Shown here piece by piece: positions 22,313 to 33,832 of a stretch of 64,000 bases of DNA (the first letter of the stretch is position 1; every line of letters starts with the position of its first letter). A model generated the notes under the pieces. It was not told where the DNA came from. It was given only the letters and a program-made list of their open reading frames with translations, and did not search any database. Source of the stretch: Allomyces macrogynus ATCC 38327. Its lineage: Eukaryota > Blastocladiomycota > Blastocladiomycetes > Blastocladiales > Blastocladiaceae. The translations under genes were made by a program, and so were the position numbers. Where the stretch lies: assembly GCA_000151295.1 (NCBI GenBank), contig GG745347.1:495147-559146 (forward strand). The letters are read 5' to 3'.

Positions 22313-25008
22313 ATGCTCTCGTCCGACAAGTCCCGGCTCGCGCCGAGCCCGAACGGCATCGGCACCGCCGCGCCGCAGCCAGATCCAACCTCCACCACCG
22401 ACCTGGCCAACCCGACATCATGGGCCGATCCGTCGTCGTCAATCATCAAGCCCGCGATCACGCGCGCCGAGTCGCCGCCCGATCTCGTCATGGGCGGTGC
22501 CGTCGCGGCCGAATCGCCGCCGTCGGCGCGCCGCGCCAGTTCGCTCGTCTCGCGGCTCTCGCGCGCCGGGCCGCGCGCGTTCCGCAACCTGTTCCAAGTC
22601 GCAACCAAGCGGTCGGCGAGCGCCACGCGCGCCCCGAATGACGACGGTGGGTCGCCGCCGCGGACCGGCGAGGGAGCGGACTTGATGGGGAATGGTACGA
22701 CACTGCCCGGCTCCGATCGGATCGTGCGCGTTCTGAGTTGTCGTGGGGCACGTTTCTCATTTTTCGTACGACGAACACACGCTAGTCCCGCTCCACCACG
22801 CGCCCGCGTCGGGCTCCGGCTCAAATCGCCCACTCTCGTACCACGCCGACGCCGGGCACCAGGTCCTCGCGCACCGGTCGATTGCCGGGCGCGACCTGCC
22901 GCGGCCGCCGATGGGCGGCGGTGCCGCGACGCCGGCGCCCGCGTCGGTCCGCCCGCCGCCACACCTACACCCGAGCTTGCAGCCGGGGCCGCAAGCGACA
23001 CACTCGATGCCCGGCACGCCCGTGCGCGACGTGCCCCACGTGGTGCAGCAACAGCAGCAGCATGTGGTCCGCCCCCTGGTTCTCGCCGCTGCGCCGGCAG
23101 TGGCCGCGCAGGCCGCGCCCGCGCGGCCCATGTCATACGTCGAGCCGATTCGGCCGGTCGCGCGCGTCGCGAGCGAGGCGCCCAAAGTCTTGCCGCCGGC
23201 GGCAATCGCGCCGGTCCCTGCGCAGCCGGGACAAGCCAAGTCGCTCGCGCAGTCGGTCCTGGAACGGCATCCACTGTGCCGCGAGTTTGTGGAGCGGTAC
23301 GAGATCGGCGACGAGTTGGGGTCGGGCGGGTTTGGGTTTGTCGTGACGGTACGTTGATTGACTTGCGGGCTTGGAGGGGCATCGGGCATGGACTGACGAG
23401 CGGTGCTGGTGGATGGTGGGGGACGTAGGCGACGCGCCGATCTGACAGTACGCGTTTGATGGACTGTTTACGATGCGCGCTTCGCGCTGGATCTCACGCT
23501 TGCTGATCCTCACATTGCAGACCGGGAAGTGGCCGTCAAGTTCATCTTCAAGGAAAAGGTGCCCGTGCACTCGCTCACCAAGGACCCGGAACTCGGCGTC
23601 GTGCCCATGGAGATCTTTGTGCTGAAAAAAGTGCGGCATCCGAGCATCGTCGAGTTTTACGACTTTTTCCAGGTACGCTCGCGCGGCACCCCTTTTCTCC
23701 CACACCTCGTCTCGCCGATCCGATCTTGACGGTTCCCTATCGCGACACAGGACAACGTCTTCTACTACCTCGTCATGGAGCTCTTTGGCTCGCAGTGGAA
23801 AAAGTCGGGCGCGATCGACGCGGTCAAGTCGCAGGATCCGCCGTCCTTGCAGCGCAGTTACTCGGAGCCCACGCCCAAGGCGCCCGTGCTTGGCCGCCGC
23901 CAGTCGATGGATTTGTTCGAGTGCATTGAAGCGGTACGTGTTACCGCCCGTGCCGCGCACTCGGAACCGGAACTGACACCGGTACGACCGGACAGAGCCA
24001 AAAACTATCGGAGAGCACCGCACGTACCATTTTCCGGCAAGTCGTCGGCGCCGTGTGCCACTTGGCTTCACACAACCTGCTCCACCGGTCCGTTTGTGTT
24101 TGTCGTCATTCCCAGTCCCGATTCGACGCGTCTCGCTCACCCTTCCCTCTCAACCCCTCTCCAGCGACTTGAAAGACGAGAACCTGGTCATCACGTCGTC
24201 ATTCAACGTCAAGCTGATTGACTTTGGCTCGGCCGCCTTCCTCCCCGCCAACGGCCGTCTGTTCGACCGGTTCGCCGGCACGCTGCAATACTGCCCGCCC
24301 GAAATCCTGCAAGGCCAAAAGTACCGTGGTCCGGAACAAGAGGTGTGGGCGCTCGGTATTCTGCTCTACACGATCCTGTTCTCGGGCGCGCCATTTGCCA
24401 ACACGACGCAAGTCATCCAGACGGAAATGCCCGTGCCGCGGTACTCGCGCGGTCCCAAGGCCGGGACGCCCAAGGCGTCGCGGGAAGCCGTGCACCTGCT
24501 GCAGTGGATGCTGCAAAAGCACCCGGGCGCGCGCGCGTCACTCGCGCAAGTCGCGGCGCACCCGTGGCTGCGGGATCTGCAATCGTCGTCGTCCTCGACC
24601 TCGACAACCACTTCGACGGTCCCGGCGCAAGCGGAACTGCCGCCAACCACACACCACCACCTGCGCCCGCCCGCCGACGTGCGCCGCACCAACTCGGCCG
24701 CCGATATCAAGCCGCGGCCGTCGTCCATGTACGCCGGCCATCCGCCGACGCCCGCGGCGCAGGGCACGAGCGTGCACGCGCCGCACCACCCCTACCATAT
24801 CCCGCACTACCACCACGCGCCGAACCAGCACCACCACCATCATTTGCACGCGAACCATGTTGCGCCCGACGGGCACGCGCACCCGGCCGCGCGGCCGCAC
24901 CCGCTCCAGCAGGCCTGGCGCGTGGACGATCCGATGGGACGTGTCGCCGGGCGGGTCTCCGGCGGTGGCCGGGCAGCCGCGGTCCGCCGCGGTGCCGGTG
25001 TCGGCTGA
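22313..25008 (+). CDS. PAS-kinase-type Ser/Thr kinase (PASK/Psk1-like), no PAS domain seen
   Basis: PAS kinases couple nutrient state to sugar and glycogen metabolism. The catalytic domain matches them: GSGGFGFVV, VAVKFIFKEKV, DPELGVVPMEIFVLKKVRHP, VFYYLVMELFG, HRDLKDENLVI, KLIDFGSAAFL, FAGTLQYCPPEILQG and YRGPEQEVWALGILLYT. Exons: 22313-22694, 22786 to about 23352, 23521-23672, 23751-23933, 24014-24087, 24165-25008. The 24088-24164 intron rebuilds HRDLKDEN. The link between the glycine loop and VAVK (23352-23521) is unresolved, and a small exon may be missing. The N-terminal about 340 residues are Pro/Ala/Gln-rich with a QQQQQ run, and no PAS fold is apparent. The kinase carries an insert after the hinge (about 45 residues, Ser/Pro-rich). 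The C-terminal tail is His-rich (HHHHHLHANH). The 3' end may continue to 25102 in another frame. Confidence 0.85.
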
Positions 25009-25630
25009 GGGTGGCAAGGACCGGCCGCACGGGTTGCCGATGCATGCGATGCAGCCGGGATCGTCGCGGCGCGCCGATGCGGCGCCGTACGGTGGGCAGT
25101 GAGCACTGGGCCGGCCGGTGGATGGACGGAGCAGAGCCGTTGTCGTGCTTGGGGCTCATACTCTTCAGACTGACTCGTTGCCAAAATCGTCGATCTCCAT
25201 CGTCTCTCTTTCGTTGATTTCCCCCCACTACCCACCCGTCTCATCTCTCATTTCCCTTCGCGATATCAGTAACTTGTCTCCCCGTTCCTGGCCACCCGCG
25301 TTAACCGACCGCGTCTTTTCCCACCTCGAAAATCGTCGTTTGTTCCCCCCCCCCCCCCATCCCTTCCTGGCCCTCTTCTTTTCGCAAATGCCCTCCTCTC
25401 TCTCGATCTCATCCACCTGCCTCGTCCATCTCCCCCTCTCGTCCTCGCCTGATGGCACGCCAGTGAAGCTGCTGTATCGAAATGAAGTGCACACATGTTG
25501 ACCTCAAATTTATATTGTACAAGAGAGGGTGCGCCAAGGTCAGATACCGCAAGAAAGGAATCACGCCAAAAATGAGAAAAAACGACATGAGGAAAAGAGA
25601 GCCATGGACAGCCAAAGAGAGCCAACAGCA
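25009..25630. other. Convergent intergenic region with C14 run
   Basis: Between the PASK-like gene (+) and PINX1 (-). Pyrimidine-rich on the plus strand, with a 14-nt C run at 25345-25358. It probably holds both 3' UTRs. No gene seen. Confidence 0.45.
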
Positions 25631-26805
25631 TCAATCGCGCGACTTCCTCTTCTTCTTGGACGCGCCCTCGCCGTCGGCCTCCGCATCGTCGGCGTCACGG
25701 CTGCGCTTCTTGTCCTTCTTGGCCGCCTTGTCCTTCTTGTCCTTTTTGCTCTTCTTGTCCTTGCTCTTGCTCTTCCTCTCTTTCTTGCCCTCGCCCGCCG
25801 AGTCAGCATCGTCGGACGGCGCCGGCGTCGGCACCAGCGGCTCCGCGGCCTCGTCCTTCTCCACCTCCGCCGTCGACGGCCCAATTGTCGACCCCTGCAC
25901 GAACATGGCCATGAGACTCGACATGTCTGAATACGTCGAAATGAACGACGGCGCCGGTGTAGCACCGTTGGCCCCGAGCCCGAGCACCGGGCCCGATCAT
26001 CTCAATCTCGTTGCCCTCGTCGCGCGGTGCGAGCACGTCGTCGACGGTCGGCGTGAGCGTCTGCTTCCGCTTCTCCTTTCATCACGCACGCGCTCGGCCT
26101 TTTTCAGAGCCAGGATCGCATCGACCGACTCGGACGACGCGGTCGCGAGCCGCTTGTTGCGCAGGTACCGTGCGCGGGCTGCGTACCCGCGCGTGGGTCA
26201 CGGCGGCGACGGCCGCGGCGTCGGGCGCGGAATCGGTAGGGGTGGGGGTCACGGCGCGGGACGAGCTCGCGCCGTCGTCGTTGTCGTCGGAGTCCGAGGA
26301 CTTCTTGGCCTTCTTGCTCTTCTTCTTCTCCTTCTTCTCCTTTTTTGCGGCCTTCTTCTCCTTCTTGGCCTTCTTTTTCCTGCTGCCACTGCTGCTCGCG
26401 TCGCTCGCCGCGACCTCGTCCTCCTCGGCGCCGTCGCCCTCCTCCTCGACGCGGGCATTCAAGTCGGCCAAGAGCCGCGAAAACGCGTCGGTGTTGGACA
26501 ACCAGTTATCGCTGTTCTTGGCCTTGGCGCCGATCCCGGACGCGTCGGATTTCAGCGACACCTTGACGTGCGAGGTCGTGCCGGACTCGTCGGCACCCAA
26601 ACCCTTGCCGGAACTCCAGCCCATTTTCTCGAGCATGCGGAACCCGAACTTGGACGTGTCTGCGCGCGTCGGCGTCGGCGGGGTGCGGGGTCAGCGAAGT
26701 GCATATCAGAGGGAATGGGGCGGGGCGAGCGGTACCTTCGGCCCAGGCGCGGTTCTGCGGGTCGGCGGAGATACGCTGCCGCACGCGGGGGCCGGCGAGA
26801 CCCAT
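25631..26805 (-). CDS. PXR1: PINX1/PXR1 G-patch protein
   Basis: Nucleolar G-patch cofactor of the Prp43 helicase in rRNA/snoRNA maturation; the animal form also inhibits telomerase. Exon 1 (26735-26805) encodes RISADPQNRAWAE. The intron 26660-26734 joins it to DTSKFGFRMLEKMGWSSGKG, then LGADESGTTSHVKVSLK, DNWLSNTDAFSRLLADLN, an almost perfect match to the family. A Lys/Glu-rich region and the fungal element ARARYLRNKRLATASSESVD follow, then a second Lys-rich tail ending KKKRKSRD. Frame changes are needed near 26180-26200, near 26070 and near 25985 to connect these segments, and no standard intron fits them. They may be sequence errors in GC-rich DNA or a decayed C-terminal half. The N-terminal G-patch half is intact. 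Confidence 0.85.
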
Positions 26806-27203
26806 GATGGCAGGAATCGGTGGTGGTGCAGGGAAACGAGCGGAAAGTCGCCGGACGTGGCAGGGACGGCGTTGGTGGCGCGGTGGTTGGCCGGAGCTGC
26901 AGCGGTCGGTCGGTCGGTCGGTGGTCGGGCCGGGTCGCGGGTGCTGGTGCTGACTGTCTTGCTGCTCGCCGTTCTGGTGCTCCGTGCCTAAATGCCGTTG
27001 CGGTTGTGGTTGGTGGTGGCAAGCATGGCTGTGATCTGCGGGAATGGCCGTGTGGACCCCACGTGCCGCGTTGCTATAAGGGTATCAACAAGCGGCGGCA
27101 CTCTGATCGTTGCGCTGCTGTGCAGATCGCCCTTCACCATGACCGTCGACCGAGCAGTTCTCTCTGCCGCCGTTGATCGACTCGCTCGCCGTCGCTGCCC
27201 GCC
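26806..27203. promoter_or_regulatory. Shared promoter region of PXR1 (-) and TUF1 (+)
   Basis: 398 bases between divergent starts. It includes a short GGTC tandem repeat at about 26904-26924. No TATA box stands out. Confidence 0.45.
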
Positions 27204-28748
27204 ATGTTCCGCACTGTCGCCCGCCACTGCGCCCAGGCCGCTACGCGTGCCGCCACCAAGCCCAAGGCCCCCGTCTCGGCGGGTACGGCCCCCACCACGA
27301 CCCTGCCTGCCGTGCTCGCTATAACCGATCGAAATTGACGACTTGGTCGATGATCTAGGCGCTCTGTTCGCCAACGCGGCCGTGCGCTCGGTCCGCCATG
27401 CGAGCCAGCTCGCGCGCGCGACGCGCGGCCTCTACTCGACGGCGCCCGTCGTGCGCCTGCACAAGGGTACGACCATTCTTGTGCCGCTCAACCAGGCCCC
27501 GCCGATCTGATCGAGCAAGCAAGACGCTGACGCTCTTCCTCCTACCATGTAGGCCGTCTCATGTCGACGTTCCAGCGCAACAAGCCGCACGTGAACATTG
27601 GCACGATCGGGCACGTCGACCACGGCAAGACCACCTTGACCGCGGCGATTACCAAGGTGCTCGCGTCTAAGGGCAAGGCTGAGTTCCAGGACTACTCGTC
27701 GATCGACAAGGCGCCCGAGGAGCGCGCTCGTGGTATCACGATCTCGACGGCGCACGTCGAGTACGAGACCGACAACCGTCACTACGCGCACGTCGACTGC
27801 CCCGGGCACGCCGATTACATCAAGAACATGATTACGGGCGCGGCGCAAATGGACGGCGCCATCATTGTCGTTTCGGCCACCGACGGCCAGATGCCGCAGA
27901 CGCGCGAGCACCTGCTGCTCGCCAAGCAGGTCGGTATCTCGAACCTGGTCGTGTTCATCAACAAGGTGGATGCGATCGACGACCCGGAAATGCTCGAGCT
28001 CGTCGAAATGGAAATGCGCGAACTGCTCTCGTCGTACGGGTTCAACGGCGACGATACGCCGATTGTGGCCGGTTCGGCGCTGTGCGCGCTCGAAGGCCGC
28101 AACCCGGAGCTGGGCGAGCAGGCGATTGAAAAGCTCATGGCCGCCGTCGACACGTGGATCCCGACGCCCGTGCGCGACCTCGACAAGCCCTTCCTGATGC
28201 CCGTCGAGGACGTGTTCTCGATCTCGGGCCGTGGTACGGTCGCGACGGGCCGTGTGGAGCGCGGTGTGATCAACAAGGGCGCCGAAGTCGAGATCATTGG
28301 GTTTGGCAACACGACCAAGACGACGATCACGGGCATTGAAATGTTCCACAAGGAGCTCGACCAGGGCCAGGCCGGTGACAACATGGGCATCCTGCTGCGT
28401 GGTATGAAGCGCGAGAACATTCGTCGTGGCCAAGTGATTTGCCTGCCCGGCACCGTCAAGTCGCACAAGAACTTCCTCGCGCAGTTTTACATTCTCTCCA
28501 AGGAGGAGGGCGGCCGCCACACGCCGTTCACCGACAACTACCGCCCGCAGGTGTTCATTCGCACGTGCGATATCACGGCGACGCTCTCGCACCCGGACGA
28601 CCCGGAGCACATGGTCATGCCGGGCGACAACGTCACGCTCAAGGTCGAGCTCGTCTCGGACATTGCGCTCGAGGAGGGCCAGCGGTTCACGATTCGCGAG
28701 GGCGGCAAGACCGTCGGCACTGGTGTCGTCGCCAAGATTCTCGAGTAA
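27204..28748 (+). CDS. TUF1: Mitochondrial elongation factor Tu
   Basis: GTPase that delivers aminoacyl-tRNA to mitochondrial ribosomes. Exons 27204-27282, 27359-27466 and 27553-28748 total 461 codons (460 residues). The first about 60 residues form an Arg/Ala-rich presequence ([20 protein letters not shown], then [16 protein letters not shown]). The mature protein starts near [20 protein letters not shown]. GTPase motifs are complete: [27 protein letters not shown] and SAL. Domains 2 and 3 are bacterial-like, with [23 protein letters not shown] and [12 protein letters not shown], ending VAKILE. The two upstream exons are placed so that the presequence runs in frame; nothing is missing. Identity is very secure. 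Confidence 0.97.
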
Positions 28749-28793
28749 GGTCCCACGTGAGGGGATGTGAGGTTTGGATAGTGTGATGTGAGC

Positions 28794-28809
28794 GGGGGGG
28801 GGGGGGGGG
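28794..28809. repeat. 16-nt G run
   Basis: Uninterrupted G16, 45 bases after the TUF1 stop codon. Runs of the same length occur at 37693-37708 and 48175-48190. Confidence 0.8.
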
Positions 28810-29559
28810 TTCTGAGCACAGTTTATTGACGATCGGTGACGATTAATTTGTTGCGTTTTCGGTCCATTTGAGTCTACACCATTTTTCTATCCACTGCATT
28901 CGTGCCGTTCATCATCGTTTTCCGTCCCGGCTGGCGGTGTTCCGACCCACAACCATGGCCCGCCGAGCCCAAGTCTGCGCGGGCAACATGCTAATCGTTT
29001 CGGTTGACTCGAGTGAAAGACTCAACAAAGCATCTCCATTTTCCCCCAAATGTATCTCCACTGTTCCACCGACAATGGAGCGTGCTGTGACCCACAGTCT
29101 CGTGCCTGATCCTTCAACCTGTTGCCGTGTGGTCGCTCCAGGTCCTCATACGCTGTCGCTCTCTTGATGACAGGCATCACCTGCGTCGAAACGAACAAGA
29201 GCGCAATGTCATGTTCGTTCATGAGCACCGATTCGCGCCAGCATGATTGTGATACATTCCAGCGTCAACGCCGCTGCGACTCCTTCATTGAGAGTACCTA
29301 AGCACAAACAACGCTCATTGTGAATAACTAGGCGGCCTGTTGCATTCACAGTCGCTTGGGAGCAGGAAAGAATACAGTATTTCCAAAAAGAGCATCTGCC
29401 ATCTCCGTCAAGAATCTGCGACAATCTTTTGCTTCTCAAGTCTGGATAGGGGCAGCAAGAACCATCACAAATCAACAGCACGCGGATCCGATAACATCAG
29501 AACAAGCATGAACTGTACTGGCAGCCAAGGGGTGATCTGCATTGCGCCAAATTCACCCT

Positions 29560-29830
29560 GCTCTCACAATGCGAACCGCAATTGAACCCTTCGCGGTGGG
29601 AGTGCACTCGTCAGTATGGTAGCAATATGTTTCTTGGAGTTGTTGGCCAAATCTTCATGGAAGTGCACATCCACCAAGAATGGGCGAACTCCTCGCCAAG
29701 GAAAGGGAAGCCACCAACGACAGGCGCTGCCCGCACGGCTCATGAGATCGGCCATCCATTGAACAGCAGTTTCCAAAGAGACCACGCCTTCGTGGGTACG
29801 ACCATGCGCGTGTCAAGACCAACTTTGCGA
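29560..29830 (-). pseudogene. LRR-family relic, copy D (fragment)
   Basis: On the minus strand LETAVQW and WWLPFPWRGVRP parallel LEAAVQWVGHF and WRLVLPRGV of the copy at 51.9-53.6 kb. At DNA level, CCATTGAACAGCAGTTTCC here (about 29758-29776, plus strand) matches CCATTGCACAGCAGCTTCC at about 53469-53487. The fragment is short, stops interrupt the flanking frames, and the rest of the gene is gone or unrecognisable. Confidence 0.5.
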
Positions 29831-30454
29831 CGTTGCTGGTCGCCAAGACGTTACTGACATGTCAGAAACAGGGAGGGGACAACTCGGTTTTATCGAACCA
29901 ACGGAAGGCGAGAATCACAGCGCAATCCGTGCGTATCTAATGGAGCAGCCGCATCATTCGCAATAATCTGCTGTGGTTCTGCGTACCTCCACAAGTGCTT
30001 TTATCAGATTGGTTTGCTGAGCATCAGCGTGAGCAGAGCACGAGCTAGTGAGGCTCCCCCATGCTTCACGGCTCAACGCCGAGCAGCAACATGCTAACAA
30101 CATGAGGCAAGCGGAGGCTGGCATAATACTAAAACGATTTTTGATTATGGGTCCTAGTTCTTGATGGTGGCGTTGCGGCGTTGTGAGGCGCTCCATGTCT
30201 GTTGAGCGGCTAGCTGGGTGGTTCTTGGCGCTGTATTTTTTGGGCTGGCACCACATCAGAACGAATCTGGTCATCCACCACCGAGCAGCATCACCATGTC
30301 GACGGCCGCGGCCTCGTCCTTCAGTCTTCGTGTCTGCAACGCTCGACAACTCGCTGCAAGCCATTACCACGCCCTTTCTGCGCGTTCCGCACCGACTCCT
30401 CGCCCATCAAGCCCACTCAACTCCGCGACCGAACCTGACCCAGCGCGCACCGCA

Positions 30455-31465
30455 ATGACCTCGACGCTCCTGCCATGCTTCCGCGCACGCTGGCCGCTCT
30501 TTGCTGCCCTCCTTGCCGCACTTCTCGCGACGCTATTCGCGACGCTCGTGCACGCATCGCCGCTGCCCTCCGACAATGTCGTGACCGATTTCTTGACGGC
30601 GCTCTCGACCAACGATGTGCCCGTTCCCGGCGCCAATGGCGAGGCCTCGAAATTGCTCGCGGATTCGATCGTGCTCGGCGCGATTATGATTGTCACGGGG
30701 TTGCTCTTCACGTTCTTTGGCGGCAAGCTGTTCCGCGTTTGCCTGTTCCTGGTCGGCGCCTACATTTTCGCGACGATTGCGTTTGCCGTTTTGCAGTATG
30801 TCGAACCCGACACTGGATTCAATAACCGCAAGGCGATTTACTGGGGTGTCGGCGCCACGGCAGCGGTCCTGGGCGGCGCACTGCTTACCTTTTTCTGGAA
30901 GGTTGGCCTGTTTGCGATTGGGTGCTTTGGTGCGTTCTGGTTTCGACCTCTCTCCGTTTTCCTCGATCGGATGAATACTGATCAAACGTGTCCGCCGCTT
31001 TTTCTTGTACCAGGCGGCTACACGTTTGCTCTCTGGCTTCTCGCGCTCGCGTCGGGCGGTATCATCAAGAGCGCGTCGGGCCAGGCCATTTTCGTGGCCG
31101 TCTTTGCCCTGGTCGGCGGTATTTCGATGTTTTGGGTGGAAAAGCACACGGTCCGCGTGTGCACGGCCCTCGGCGGCGCGTATTTCACTGTGCTGGGTGT
31201 CGACGTGTACGACTTTTTCTCTTAGCATTGGAACGACGCGAGCGGGCGACTGACAAGCCCTCTCCATCTCGTTAGCTTTGCGCAAACCGGGTTCTCGAAC
31301 AGTACCAAGGTGTTCCTCGGCAGCTCGATGGTGAAGTACGAGACGTCGGCCGCGATCTATGGAATGGTTGCCTTCTTTGTCGTCTTGGCGGCGCTCGGCA
31401 TGGCGGTGCAGTACAAGTACACGGCCAAGGTGATCAACTTCAAGTCGATTCGCGGGTCCGAGTAA
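30455..31465 (+). CDS. DUF4203/TMEM198-like multi-pass membrane protein
   Basis: Exons 30455-30929, 31014-31206 and 31276-31465 total 286 codons (285 residues). A signal peptide is likely at residues 1-35 (LFAALLAALLATLFATLVHA). About seven hydrophobic helices follow, including IMIVTGLLFTFFGGKLFRV, CLFLVGAYIFATIAFAVLQY, GVGATAAVLGGALLTFFWKV and VAFFVVLAALGMAVQYKY. Glycine-rich helices and the FGGKLFR turn are typical of the DUF4203 domain found in TMEM198 and TM7SF3, whose molecular role is poorly defined. The introns rebuild AIGCFGGYTFALWLLALASG and VDVFAQTGFSNSTKVFLGSS. The C-terminus is short and basic. The upstream frame stays open to 30218, but the start used is the ATG that puts the signal peptide first. 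Confidence 0.75.
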
Positions 31466-31656
31466 GCGCCGTCTGGCTCCGGCGTTTTTGGGGTTGCGCT
31501 CTTGTATTCTGTCTCTTTTGCACAGTTCGTCCATTTGCGCGGTCCGTTTTTGCGTGCTCTCCTTAGATGTCCCTATTTTCTGTGCCGCGGTTTCCTCAAA
31601 ATCGCATGCTCGTAATATCCAACAAGAATTTGTATGTGCTGTACACTCTCCATCCC

Positions 31657-33565
31657 TTAGGGCTTGAACTTGGTCGCACACTTCATCGAACAAAACTGCC
31701 GCCCATGCCGCTTGATCGGCATCTTGGCAATCGCGCCGCCGCAACCGGCACACCCGGTCGGCGCCTCGACCGCGGGTGCCGGCGCTGCTGCCGGCGCCTG
31801 CATACTCGGCGTATTCGCGGCCGTGAGCGCGCCCATGCGCCGCTCGGCAGCGCGCGCGCGCCGTTCTCGCTCGGCCGTGAGCCGCAGTTCCGGCGAAAGC
31901 GCCGCGGACGCGAGCGATTGCCGCAGACCGACGGGGACGAGCGATGATGCGGGGCGACCCGCCAGCGTCTGCGGGCCGGATGGTGCGGCTGGTGCCGCGT
32001 CGTCGCCACTCGCGTCGTCCTCGCTGCTGCTGCTGCTCGCGGCCTGCGCCTGCGTGCCGGTCTTGGTGGTCGCGGGCCGCTTCTTCTTCTTCTTCCCCGT
32101 TCGCGCAGTGTCGGCTGCGGGCTCGGACGGAGCGGGGAACGGAACGGGCGCGGGAGCCACTGTCGTCGGCGCAGCTGCCGGAACCGCCGGCACCGCGACC
32201 GGCACCTCGACCTCCTCGGGCACGACGACCTGCACGCTCGTGAGCCGTCGGTGAATCTGGACAATCTCCGAATGCGTCGGCTTCTTGGTCGTGAACGGCA
32301 CCGACTTGACGCGCGCATCGTCCTTGGCAAACACTTCCTTGGCCACCTCGTTCCCAAGCACGACGCGCCGGTTCGCGACTCCCGGCGCGACCACAAACAC
32401 GACATTCGCTGCCTCCAAGTGCGTGCGCCACTTGGCCATATTCTCCCAGACCTCGCGCGCGAGCGCGGCCTCGTTATACCGGCGTAGATTCGCACCGGCC
32501 GATTTGGCGTGCCGTTTACTGTCCTGCGACGACTGCGCGCCACCCTGCTTGCGCCGTGTCGTGTACCGGTGAATCGACGTGTGCGCAATGCACTGGTCCC
32601 GGTCAAACACGGCGCCGGCAAAGTGGCCGCCGCCGATCATCAGGTAGACGGCACGGTACGCGGATTGGGTCGTGCGCAGTGCGGTGAGGACGGTGTCGCT
32701 CGTGGTGAGAGGGCTGGCGGTGGTGGGGAAGATGGCGCGGTGCACGGAAAAGGTGCGGGTCGGGTGCGACGCGAGCTGGAAGCGTAGGTACGTGCGCGAC
32801 GTGTGTGTTGTGCGCACGTCAGTCAGCGCGGCGTCCGGAGAGGCTGCAGTGGGGCCAGAGAGTGCGGCCTCGAGTTGCGCACGCTGAAAGAGCACGGACA
32901 GGGCTTCGACGGGACCGGACGCGTCGGTGTCGTCGTTTTCCGAGTCAGACTCCGAGTCCGAGTCGACGGGGATCTTCGCCGTTTTCGCAGCAGTCGCTGC
33001 TAGCGCTGCTGGTGCGGCTCGCTCGGCATCTGTTTGTAGTGGCCGTTTGCCGTTAGTTGACGCCCAATGCACGACAAGCACCGCAACCACCGCCCAAAAA
33101 AATGACCGTACCGCGGTACTGCTGATCAAACTCGTTCTCGTCAACAGGCGCGAGACCGAACTGCGCGACGCGCTTGACGTTATACCGATGCCAGAGCGAT
33201 CGGAAATGGTGGCGCTGCGCGATCAAGTCGGCAAACCGTTGCGCGCACACCTGGCACGTAAAATGCGCCGCGTCGTCGTCCTTGTCGTTGCCGTCCTTGT
33301 CCTGGTCCGACTCGTCGGAGTTGCTTTCCGCGAGCGTGTCGGGTCCAGGCGGGGTGACGGCGCGGTCGTCGGTAGTTGGGGCTGCTGAGCCTCCGTCGAC
33401 GAGCTTCAGGTCGGCCGGCGTGATGCGCGCGAGGAACGGGAAGGTGAACAGGCTCCATGTAGAAGGGAAATGGCCGCTTGCGGTCGGGTCGGCGACTTGC
33501 TTCTTGCCGCGGCCTGGGCTTTTGTTGACGGCCGGGGTCGTGGTGGAATCGTTGGTGGCCGACAT
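31657..33565 (-). CDS. VMS1: VMS1/ANKZF1-type peptidyl-tRNA hydrolase without ankyrin repeats
   Basis: Vms1/ANKZF1 releases stalled nascent chains from 60S ribosomes in ribosome quality control. Exons 33112-33565 and 31657-33029 total 609 codons (608 residues). A C2H2-like finger lies near residues 100-130: FTCQVCAQRF...HHFRSLWHRYNVKR. The VLRF1 catalytic domain has IGGGHFAGAVFDRDQ, HRYTTRRKQGGAQSSQDSKR (with the Gln-rich active-site loop) and GANLRRYNEAAL, followed by VVFVVAPGVANRR. Next is a Pro/Ala- and KKKKKR-containing linker, an Arg-rich helix (AERERRARAAERRMGAL) and a C-terminal zinc knuckle CAGCGG...FCSMKC. The ankyrin repeats found in most relatives are not visible. The 33030-33111 intron gives RDAERAAPAALAAT. 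It faces the Cys-rich gene across a short divergent gap. Confidence 0.9.
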
Positions 33566-33832
33566 GACGGGTTTAATCCAAGGTGGGCCGTTGCGAAAGA
33601 GAACTTGAGTTGGTATGTCAAAGCGGCGGGCCGTCGCTCCTCTTTATCGTGTCGCTCGCCGTGCTGTCCGCTCCTCGTCGTCGTCGTGGTCGACTTGGTC
33701 AACGGTGGCCGCATCATTCGCGAAAATGGCCGGCAAGTGGATGGCCGCGTGCGTTTGACTCGAACAGAATCCCGCTCTATTGTGCCAGAATCTGCACGTC
33801 ATTTTGGCCATTGTGTCTTTGCGGAGCCGCAG

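Larger units (their letters stand above)
28749..30454. other. Intergenic with an LRR-family relic
   Basis: 1.7 kb between TUF1 and the DUF4203 gene, both plus strand. It starts with a 16-nt G run and contains a fragment of the F-box/LRR family near 29.6-29.8 kb on the minus strand. AT content is higher than in neighbouring genes. No intact gene seen. Confidence 0.5.

Noticed and set aside
21496..22685. Long plus-strand frames (342 and 381 codons) upstream of the PASK-like gene
   Set aside because: Overlapping frames with skewed Arg/Pro/Ser content and no motif; more likely promoter and 5' UTR.
26904..26924. GGTC short tandem repeat in the PXR1/TUF1 promoter
   Set aside because: Too short (about five units) to call a satellite; mentioned only as part of the promoter region.
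27432..28610. 392-codon minus-strand frame
   Set aside because: Lies entirely opposite the EF-Tu gene and shows no motif of its own.
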